From contig DFAP01000122.1 of the NCBI GenBank assembly GCA_002365855.1, positions 1 through 27,056 of the forward strand: a stretch of 27,056 nucleotides of DNA, read 5' to 3'. This stretch comes from Pelotomaculum sp. UBA3103 (GTDB lineage: Bacteria > Bacillota > Desulfotomaculia > Desulfotomaculales > Pelotomaculaceae). Position numbers and translations under genes: made by a program. How positions within the stretch are numbered: the first letter of the stretch is position 1; each line of letters starts with the position of its first letter. The notes under the pieces are model-generated. The model did not search any database and was not told the DNA's origin. It was given only the letters and a program-made list of their open reading frames with translations. Positions 16,518-22,227 of this stretch are shown piece by piece.

Positions 16518-16919
16518 TTACTTGATCCGCCCGTCTTCTTCCTTGTAATCGGTTCCAAAAGAGACTCCTTGAACATTAACACTTACATCTATCACTTTTA
16601 GACCGGTCATGGTTTCCACAGCATTCTTTACATTGCTTTGAATACGGTTGGCTACCTCATGTATAGGCGCACCGTACTCCACTATAACGAAGATATCAAT
16701 GGTTGCTTCTTTCTCACCAACTTCAGCTTTAACTCCTTTAGATAAATTTTTGCGTCCCAATTTTTCAGCAATACCACCCGCGATGCCTCCGCTCATTCCA
16801 GCTACGCCCTCAACCTCGGATGAAGCAAGGCCTGCTATTATTGTAACAACATCCTTTGATATTCTGATAGAGCCCAGTTCACCACCTCTAATAACGAGTT
16901 CATTATTTGTATCTTCCAT
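16518..16919 (-). CDS. Asp23/Gls24 family envelope stress protein
   Basis: A 133-aa Asp23/Gls24 family protein; family members are abundant membrane-proximal or cytosolic proteins linked to cell-envelope stress. Visible family blocks are GSIRISKDVVTIIAGLASSE, VEGVAGMSGG, the IDIFVIVEYGAPIHEVA strand and the closing VIDVSVNVQGVSF. The ATG at 16919 follows GGGAGGTG. A promoter with an extended -10 is seen upstream. Its stop is one base from the start of the LarA-like gene, so both form one transcript. Confidence 0.9.
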   Translation of the reverse strand: MEDTNNELVIRGGELGSIRISKDVVTIIAGLASSEVEGVAGMSGGIAGGIAEKLGRKNLSKGVKAEVGEKEATIDIFVIVEYGAPIHEVANRIQSNVKNAVETMTGLKVIDVSVNVQGVSFGTDYKEEDGRIK

Positions 16920-16948
16920 TGTTTAACACCTCCCATATATTTCTATTT

Positions 16949-16978
16949 ATTATATCACTGGCTTGGAAACAATGTCTA
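16949..16978 (-). promoter_or_regulatory. Sigma-A promoter of asp23-larA-like operon
   Basis: On the minus strand TAGACA (16978-16973) and TATAAT (16954-16949) are 18 bp apart, and TGA precedes the -10 to form an extended -10. Confidence 0.7.
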
Positions 16979-17023
16979 CAAAAAAGGCTTACTAAAGAAT
17001 AAGACTTAAAGAGAGGAAAAAGT

Positions 17024-17051
17024 TTGCGCAGGTAGAATATCCCGTTATAAT
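17024..17051 (+). promoter_or_regulatory. Sigma-A promoter of the citE-like gene
   Basis: TTGCGC (17024-17029) and a perfect TATAAT (17046-17051) with a 16-bp spacer, about 35 bases before the GTG start. Confidence 0.72.
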
Positions 17052-17085
17052 AAATTGAAGAATAAATAAAGGAGGAGGTTAAACC

Positions 17086-17961
17086 GTGTCTTTATATCGT
17101 ACCATGCTTTTTTCACCCGCCAACGACCTGCGAAAAGCGGGTAAGGCTCTTATGCTCAATGCAGACGGGACAGTACTTGACCTGGAAGACGCTGTTGCTT
17201 TAAGCGAAAAAATAAATGCCAGAAATGCCCTGAAAGATGTTTTGGCCCTACCTCGCAAAGGAGATGTATTTATCCGTGTCAACAGCGCACAAACGGAATT
17301 TATCCTGGGAGATCTGCTTGCTGCCGTTACCGAAGGTGTGAAGGGGCTTGTTCTTGCTAAATCCGAGTCAGCTGAAGAAATACGCCAGGTGGACTGGCTG
17401 ATTGGGAAGATAGAAAAAGACTGTGGAATGACAATTGGCTCATTAGAGCTAATACCTTTTATCGAAAGTGCAAATGCTATTATTAACGCCTATCCCATTG
17501 CTTCCGCATGCTCCAGGATCAGCAGGATGTTCTTTGGTGGGGTGGATTACGTCCTAGATATTGGATCCAGTTTTTCAAAAGAAGGGACGGAAATATTTTA
17601 CGCCCGGTCTCAACTGGTGGTAGCTTCTCGCGCTGCCGGCATTGAACCTCCCATAGATACAGTATACCCAGATTTTAAAGATATCGATGGTTTAATCAAT
17701 GATGCCAAATTAGTGCGCCAGATGGGGTTCCAGGGTAAACTAGCCATACATCCCGCCCAGGTGGAGCCATTAAACGAGGTGTTTATGCCGACGGATGACG
17801 AAATATCATGGGCTAAAAGAATTGTAGAAGTGTTTGACGAGTCTGAAGCGAGGGGGCAGGCTATTCTTCAGGTAGACGGGAAAATGATCGAGTACCCGAT
17901 AGCCAATCGAGCCAGGCGAATATTGGCGCTATCCGAGCAGATTGCTAAAAAAAGCGGTTAA
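17086..17961 (+). CDS. CitE-like CoA-ester lyase (HpcH/HpaI family)
   Basis: A TIM-barrel lyase of the citrate lyase beta/CoA-ester lyase family; relatives cleave citryl-, malyl-, methylmalyl- or citramalyl-CoA. The 291-aa product has RTMLFSPAND at the N-terminus, DLEDAVA (metal/CoA region) near 24-30, FIRVNS, the acidic metal-binding stretch LELIPFIESA, FFGGVDYVLDIG, and KLAIHPAQVEPLNEVF near the C-terminus. The GTG start is set by GGAGGAGG seven bases upstream. No citD, citF or citC genes flank it, so it is not part of a classical citrate lyase complex. It stands alone behind its own promoter; the exact substrate cannot be read from the sequence. Confidence 0.88.
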   Translation: MSLYRTMLFSPANDLRKAGKALMLNADGTVLDLEDAVALSEKINARNALKDVLALPRKGDVFIRVNSAQTEFILGDLLAAVTEGVKGLVLAKSESAEEIRQVDWLIGKIEKDCGMTIGSLELIPFIESANAIINAYPIASACSRISRMFFGGVDYVLDIGSSFSKEGTEIFYARSQLVVASRAAGIEPPIDTVYPDFKDIDGLINDAKLVRQMGFQGKLAIHPAQVEPLNEVFMPTDDEISWAKRIVEVFDESEARGQAILQVDGKMIEYPIANRARRILALSEQIAKKSG

Positions 17962-18102
17962 ATTATGTCTGATTGTTAATTATATGTTGCGTATGACTTT
18001 ATTTAATGGGATTAAAAGACACACCATTATGCCACGCGCTATCTTGAGGTAGCTGGTATCTAAGGAATAGAAAATTAAACAATTTACTGGAGGGCATTTA
18101 TA

Positions 18103-18510
18103 ATGCCAAGAAGCAAGGTGTTATTGCCCAGCGATGGTTCGGAGACATCGCTGAAGGCGGCTGCATATGCGGCAAGGCTCATGAAAGTCAACCCCGAAAT
18201 GAAACTATCAGTTCTTGTTGTAGTACCTGAAAGCAACGGCTTTGAACAGCTTGACAAAGCTATTGCCAAGAGGGGAAATGAAATACTTGAAAAAACCATG
18301 CTGGTTTTTAATAATGAAGGAATAAAGGTCCAAAGCTTTATAGAAAATGGTGACCCCGCTGAGGTTATTATCAAATACTCTGAGCGGGGTAATTACGATC
18401 ATATTATCATGGGTAGCCGGGGGGTTAGCGAGCTGCGCGGCGCGGAAATCGGCAGTGTAAGCCATAAGGTCATTCACCTGGCAAACTGTAGGGTCACACT
18501 GGTTAAATAA
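18103..18510 (+). CDS. Universal stress protein (UspA family)
   Basis: A single-domain 135-aa Usp protein. The N-terminus KVLLPSDGSETSLKAAAYAA and the C-terminal ATP-binding motif GSRG-(9 residues)-GS followed by VSHKVIHLANC are intact, so it should belong to the ATP-binding subclass. ATG 18103 has GGAGGG seven bases upstream. It follows the citE-like gene at 141 bases with no clear terminator between, so read-through is possible. It ends five bases from the end of a convergent gene. Confidence 0.92.
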   Translation: MPRSKVLLPSDGSETSLKAAAYAARLMKVNPEMKLSVLVVVPESNGFEQLDKAIAKRGNEILEKTMLVFNNEGIKVQSFIENGDPAEVIIKYSERGNYDHIIMGSRGVSELRGAEIGSVSHKVIHLANCRVTLVK

Positions 18511-18515
18511 TATTT

Positions 18516-19154
18516 TTAATCAACAATTTTTCTGATATACAAAACAATAAAGGGGAGAATCAAAAAGAATTCTTCCTTTCCAAATTCAATCAGCCAAATC
18601 ATTGACCTTTTTACAACAGCCCAAGACGGTGCAGGTTTTAGTAATTCATATCTCAAAGTCAGAAGATTAGATTTTGCTTCTTTTAATGTTTCGGGATCCT
18701 TGATTTTTGATAAAATCTCATAAACGGCATGGTCCAGGGGAGATGCGTCTTTCGATTTTGAAATATCGTCAGAATAAACATCAGTTACAATAATGTCATC
18801 AGAGCCTTCAAGGTCAGAAGAGGCTCCATGCTTCAGGGCAGACTGTCCTTCCAATTCCTTGATCAGGTTCTCAAGGTACTCTTTCTTGCAGTTCAGAATT
18901 TCGGCGTAGTCTTCACGCCTCTGGTGCTCTAAATATGATTCAAAGACAGAAAAGCAGCCTCCCCGTCCAGCCTGCTCAAAACCGTGTCTTTGTCTGGATT
19001 CGTTACCATATATACGGTCAAGAATTTTGGCCGTAAAATCTTCCCAAAATGTATATTCCAGGCCGTAAGGCACCTTGTAGCGAATGTTTTCGATATCCTT
19101 TAACTGCATCTCAATTAACTGCTTAGCTGCACCAATATCATTAAGCTGCGGCAA
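18516..19154 (-). CDS. Unrecognised 212-aa protein with hydrophobic C-terminal segment
   Basis: No confident family. The TTG at 19154 is chosen because AGGAGGAGA lies immediately upstream (19169-19161); the longer ATG reading from 19244 would run through the promoter. Residues 1-105 are helical, with VPYGLEYTFWEDFTAKILDR in the middle and a run of charged residues. Residues about 106-140 are acidic and low-complexity, suggesting a linker. Residues 141-212 end with KPAPSWAVVKRSMIWLIEFG and then FFLILPFIVLYIRKIVD, a hydrophobic C-terminal helix. This last architecture (K-P-x-W-x-x-V-K-x-x-x-x-W-L then a hydrophobic end) reminds me of AbiTii-like defence-associated proteins, but that is only an impression. 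An extended -10 promoter and a GTGAACGGTC box precede it. Confidence 0.72.
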   Translation of the reverse strand: MPQLNDIGAAKQLIEMQLKDIENIRYKVPYGLEYTFWEDFTAKILDRIYGNESRQRHGFEQAGRGGCFSVFESYLEHQRREDYAEILNCKKEYLENLIKELEGQSALKHGASSDLEGSDDIIVTDVYSDDISKSKDASPLDHAVYEILSKIKDPETLKEAKSNLLTLRYELLKPAPSWAVVKRSMIWLIEFGKEEFFLILPFIVLYIRKIVD

Positions 19155-19207
19155 TATGTTTCTCCTCCTAAATAAACATTGAGACCATGCAACATTGGTA
19201 ACCCGCT

Positions 19208-19217
19208 GTGAACGGTC
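19208..19217 (+). promoter_or_regulatory. GTGAACGGTC box matching those at acuA
   Basis: GTGAACGGTC followed by ATATTG is the same decamer and nearly the same flank as the box next to the acuA promoter (GTGAACGGTC-G-ATATTG there). It lies 7-16 bases downstream of this gene's -10, in the opposite orientation relative to transcription. Confidence 0.45.
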
Positions 19218-19224
19218 ATATTGA

Positions 19225-19233
19225 ATTATAACA
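19225..19233 (-). promoter_or_regulatory. Extended -10 promoter of the 212-aa gene
   Basis: On the minus strand TGTTATAAT, a perfect extended -10. No clear -35. The predicted leader is about 64 bases. Confidence 0.55.
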
Positions 19234-19272
19234 TGTTCACTCAACCGGTGGGAAGGGTTATAAAATTAGGAA

Positions 19273-19298
19273 GTTTCCCCGGAAATAACCGGGGAAAC
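19273..19298 (-). terminator. Perfect hairpin after the 64-aa gene
   Basis: GTTTCCCCGG and CCGGGGAAAC form a perfect 10-bp stem around AAATAA. The U tract on the minus strand is weak (TTCCTAATTTTA), so it may terminate moderately or stabilise the transcript end. Confidence 0.7.
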
Positions 19299-19300
19299 TC

Positions 19301-19495
19301 CTACATCACCTTTTCACACCTTTGCTGTGCTTCTTTTAAAAGAGTGCCAGTTTTATCACAAAGGCCCATTAAACGCTTTTTTTCTTCGTGCCCCTGAGCA
19401 GGCAGTTTGTCCAACACATTGCCCATTTCCATCATACAGTCCTGGGCATTCCTGATGCAATTTTGAAGTTCAGCTTTTATACCAGTATTAACCAT
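19301..19495 (-). CDS. Small 64-aa four-cysteine helical protein
   Basis: Not a family I recognise. The product is almost entirely helical in character and has cysteines at 13, 20, 46 and 60. The spacings of 7 and 14 would place each pair on the same helix face, with a LPAQGHEEKK turn between two helices. That fits a helical hairpin held by disulfides or metal. ATG 19495 has AAAGGCGGTG upstream, and a perfect hairpin follows the stop, both supporting a real gene. Confidence 0.68.
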   Translation of the reverse strand: MVNTGIKAELQNCIRNAQDCMMEMGNVLDKLPAQGHEEKKRLMGLCDKTGTLLKEAQQRCEKVM

Positions 19496-19603
19496 AATTA
19501 GTTCACCGCCTTTCAGTTAATAAATATTGTACATTTATTATTGTAACCGGATAAAAATATAATATATATCGTTAATACATTTGAACGGAGAAGAGAAAAG
19601 AAT

Positions 19604-19753
19604 ATGAACAATAAATTATTATGCTATTGTCCAAGGTGTGGGTGTACTCAGCTGGATGTTGAGACCGAGCCGGGGCAATTTAATTTACTCTGCATGAGGT
19701 GCAGTTTCAGCTGTGAAATTATTGTGTTTGATGAGGGCGAGGAAAAAGATTAA
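19604..19753 (+). CDS. Small 49-aa zinc-ribbon protein
   Basis: Too short for a usual ORF screen, but convincing. ATG 19604 follows GGAGAAGAG, and the product carries seven cysteines (7, 9, 12, 14, 30, 33, 37). CPRCG at 9-13 and CMRC at 30-33 form a classical zinc ribbon with an 18-residue gap, and the tail is acidic (DEGEEKD). A TATAAT lies at 19558-19563 without a good -35. It is divergent from the 64-aa gene and convergent with the membrane protein gene. Such stand-alone ribbons often bind nucleic acid or a protein partner; no function is claimed. Confidence 0.72.
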   Translation: MNNKLLCYCPRCGCTQLDVETEPGQFNLLCMRCSFSCEIIVFDEGEEKD

Positions 19754-19762
19754 AAGTATTGC

Positions 19763-20116
19763 CTAAACTTTACCTATTTCTGTAATTATATGTCCTTTAA
19801 CCTTGAGCCTGGCTTTTTCGCCCACCCGTATCGCTGCCCCTAGCTTCAAATTAGCCTGTCCAGAGTAGATACCTGCGCCAGTGCGAAAGGTTAGAACATA
19901 ATGTGACGATAAGCGTTTTTGGTCTGTGCAAATTCCTACCAGTTCTTGCGTTGGGTGGCTTACGTAAAACTTGAGAAAACGATAACCGGCAACAGTGGCT
20001 GTAATTAGAAGAACCAGCACACCGGTTGTTTTAATGTTTTCATTTCCAAGTATTGCGCCTACAACCGATAAAACCAAACCCAAGAGAACAACGACCCCGG
20101 CAATTCTTTCCAGCAC
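19763..20116 (-). CDS. Small membrane protein of unknown function
   Basis: The 117-aa product has two predicted membrane helices at about residues 5-23 (IAGVVVLLGLVLSVVGAIL) and 31-50, then a roughly 65-residue soluble part rich in beta-strand character ending KVKGHIITEIGKV. The layout of two helices plus a small beta domain recalls NfeD-like or DUF-type membrane proteins, but the match is only architectural. The GTG at 20116 has AGGAGG nine bases upstream. It stands alone, ending nine bases from the zinc-ribbon gene. Confidence 0.75.
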   Translation of the reverse strand: MLERIAGVVVLLGLVLSVVGAILGNENIKTTGVLVLLITATVAGYRFLKFYVSHPTQELVGICTDQKRLSSHYVLTFRTGAGIYSGQANLKLGAAIRVGEKARLKVKGHIITEIGKV

Positions 20117-20284
20117 AACAAACTACCTCCTGTTTAGCGAATTATAGTGTATTAGTAATCACCTGCTCGAAATAATACATTATAATTTCTACACCTAATT
20201 CTGATCTCCTATTTTCATTTATTTTTTTACCATCTTTAGTTTCAACTTATTAAATACTCTTTACCCAAGATATTTGATCACGGT

Positions 20285-20313
20285 TTGCATAGAACAGGCA
20301 TTATCGTTATAAT
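20285..20313 (+). promoter_or_regulatory. Sigma-A promoter of miaB
   Basis: TTGCAT (20285-20290) and TATAAT (20308-20313) with a 17-bp spacer, the best consensus promoter in the window. It shows that the longer miaB reading from 20313 is not used. Confidence 0.78.
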
Positions 20314-20351
20314 TGTTTTATATCTCCTGGAAAAGGAAGAAACTTTTCTTT

Positions 20352-21683
20352 ATGAAACCTTATTTCATTAAAACTTTTGGTTGCCAGATGAATGAGCATG
20401 ATTCTGAGGTTGTTGCGGGAATGCTTGAGAGTCTGGGTTTCATACCAACGGACAGAGTTGCAGACGCTGGTATTATTATTCTAAATACATGCTGCATACG
20501 TGGAACTGCTGAAAATAAAGTATTTTCTTTTTTAGGAAGACTGCGCAAGCAGAAGAAGGCAAATCCAGACCTAATCATCGGTGTTTGTGGGTGTATGACC
20601 CAACAGGATCATATGGCAGCAAGACTGCACCATCTTTTTCCTTATGTAGACCTCATATTTGGCACACACAACCTCCACCGTCTGCCGGAGTTAATAAAAA
20701 GGGTAGAGGTGGAGCGTGTAAATGTCCAGGAGGTACTGCCAGCGTTACCAAAAGAGCTTGTGGAAGGTCTTCCAGTTAAGAGAAAAGGGAAGATACGCGC
20801 CTGGCTCAACATTATGTACGGATGCGATAACTTTTGTACTTACTGTATCGTTCCTTATGTCAGGGGAAGAGAGAGAAGCCGCAGGCCTGAAGATATCATA
20901 GAGGAGGCCGCTAAAATAGGCCGGGAAGGTTATAAAGAGATTACACTTCTTGGCCAAAACGTGAACTCATACGGCAAGGATCTTGATGGCATCTTGGATT
21001 TTGCGGGCCTGCTGCAAATGCTGGAGAATGTTGGGGGGATCGATAGAATACGTTACATGACCTCACATCCCAGGGATTTTACCGATAAATTAATTGAAGT
21101 CATATCCCAATCCGGTAAAGTGTGTGAACATTTTCACCTTCCGGTACAGGCTGGCAGCAACCGTGTTTTAGGCAATATGAAAAGGGGCTATACCAGGGAG
21201 GAATATCTTAAGCTGATCGAAAAAATCGTCTCCTCAATTCCCAGAGCAACTATTACAACAGACATTATGGTCGGATTTCCAGGTGAAGAAGAAGTCGATT
21301 TTGAAGAAACACTGGAATTAGTAAGACAGGTCCGCTTTGATAGTTCCTACACCTTTGTTTATAACGCCAGGTCCGGTACGCCTGCTGCTGCTATGCCGGG
21401 GCAAATTCCGGAACCTGTTAAGAAGGAACGAATTCAGGCACTGATCAGGCTCCAGAATCAAATCAGTCTGGAGAAAAATGTTGAAGAGGCCGGTCAAATA
21501 TATGAGGTTTTGGTAGAAGGTGAGAGTAATAGCAGGTCAGGCTTGCTGTTAGGAAGAAATCGTGGAAATAAAATAGTTACTTTTGAGGGCAGCAAGAATT
21601 TAATAACTAAAAATATTTTGGTTACCATTACCGAAGGGCACCTTGCTCACCTTTCAGGTATTATTAATAATAACAAAAGGTAA
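20352..21683 (+). CDS. miaB: tRNA-2-methylthio-N6-dimethylallyladenosine synthase
   Basis: A radical-SAM methylthiotransferase that converts i6A37 of tRNAs to ms2i6A37. The 443-aa product has the three-cysteine N-terminal UPF0004 domain (FGCQMNEHDSE, NTCCIRGTAENK, GVCGCMTQ), the radical-SAM CxxxCxxC motif in YGCDNFCTYCIVPYVRGRE, and a C-terminal TRAM domain from about residue 375. The ATG at 20352 is chosen over a TTG at 20313 because the -10 hexamer covers that upstream codon. The ribosome binding site AAAAGGAAG is about 11 bases away, a bit distant. A ymcA/ricA-like gene follows at 44 bases, the arrangement known from Bacillus. Confidence 0.96.
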   Translation: MKPYFIKTFGCQMNEHDSEVVAGMLESLGFIPTDRVADAGIIILNTCCIRGTAENKVFSFLGRLRKQKKANPDLIIGVCGCMTQQDHMAARLHHLFPYVDLIFGTHNLHRLPELIKRVEVERVNVQEVLPALPKELVEGLPVKRKGKIRAWLNIMYGCDNFCTYCIVPYVRGRERSRRPEDIIEEAAKIGREGYKEITLLGQNVNSYGKDLDGILDFAGLLQMLENVGGIDRIRYMTSHPRDFTDKLIEVISQSGKVCEHFHLPVQAGSNRVLGNMKRGYTREEYLKLIEKIVSSIPRATITTDIMVGFPGEEEVDFEETLELVRQVRFDSSYTFVYNARSGTPAAAMPGQIPEPVKKERIQALIRLQNQISLEKNVEEAGQIYEVLVEGESNSRSGLLLGRNRGNKIVTFEGSKNLITKNILVTITEGHLAHLSGIINNNKR

Positions 21684-21727
21684 CAAAAAGCAATGCATAA
21701 TACAACTATAGGGCGGAGGTGAAACGT

Positions 21728-22123
21728 TTGTCGGTGTTGGAAAAGGCAAAAGAGCTGGGAATTGAACTATCAAATTCTAAGGAATTGCATTCCTTAAGGG
21801 AAGCTGAAGAAATGATGCTGAAAAATCAGGAATCCCAAAAAGCAATCAGTGAATTTAATGAAAAGCAAGAAGCTTTTCAGGTAATTCAGTCCCAGGGCTT
21901 GCAGCTAACGGAAGGCCAAAAAAAGGAACTGGAAGATCTTGAAATGAATATGCTAAATAACCCTTATGTATATAATTTTTTCAAGGCACAGCAAGAATTT
22001 GAAAATGTGCTTCAATCTATAAATAATATCATCGCGGAATCGATTGGCATGAAACCCGGCGATGGTTGTGATTGTGGCTGCGGTCAAACTAATGACTCCT
22101 GTGACAGCGGCTGCTGCAGCTAA
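21728..22123 (+). CDS. ymcA: YmcA/YlbF (Ric) family protein with cysteine-rich tail
   Basis: YlbF/YmcA family members of Bacillus form the RicA-RicF-RicT complex, which binds [4Fe-4S] clusters and affects RNA processing, biofilm, competence and sporulation. The 131-aa product has the helical YlbF body (LHSLREAEEMMLKNQESQ, then LLNNPY-type region NMLNNPYVYNFF) and a tail with six cysteines at 114, 116, 118, 125, 129 and 130 (CDCGCG and CDSGCC). The TTG at 21728 is preferred, with GGAGG eight bases upstream; a GTG at 21719 overlaps the ribosome binding site. Its place between miaB and mutS matches Bacillus ymcA, hence the symbol; assignment to RicA rather than RicF is by position only. Confidence 0.82.
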   Translation: MSVLEKAKELGIELSNSKELHSLREAEEMMLKNQESQKAISEFNEKQEAFQVIQSQGLQLTEGQKKELEDLEMNMLNNPYVYNFFKAQQEFENVLQSINNIIAESIGMKPGDGCDCGCGQTNDSCDSGCCS

Positions 22124-22152
22124 TATTCATATATTTTTTGGTATTACACAAC

Positions 22153-22180
22153 TCCCCCTGGGCAGCCGGGGGTTTTTCTT
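22153..22180 (+). terminator. Intrinsic terminator after ymcA-like gene
   Basis: CCCCTGG and CCGGGGG form a 7-bp stem (one G-U pair) around GCAG, followed by TTTTTCTTTT. It separates miaB-ymcA from mutS. Confidence 0.82.
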
Positions 22181-22198
22181 TTGGTTTAGAATACCATA

Positions 22199-22207
22199 TG
22201 TTATAAT
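22199..22207 (+). promoter_or_regulatory. Extended -10 promoter of mutS
   Basis: TGTTATAAT lies right after the terminator. The implied transcript would start at the edge of the mutS ribosome binding site, leaving a leader of only about 15 bases. No good -35 is seen. Confidence 0.45.
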
Positions 22208-22227
22208 GGTCACCAGGAGGGGTTCCG

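Noticed and set aside
18040..18055. Small GCTA/TAGC hairpin between the citE-like and uspA genes as a terminator.
   Set aside because: The stem is four base pairs and there is no T run after it.
19581..19590. TTGAACGGAG before the zinc-ribbon gene as a further copy of the acuA box.
   Set aside because: Only part of the decamer matches, and it overlaps the ribosome binding site, which alone explains the sequence.
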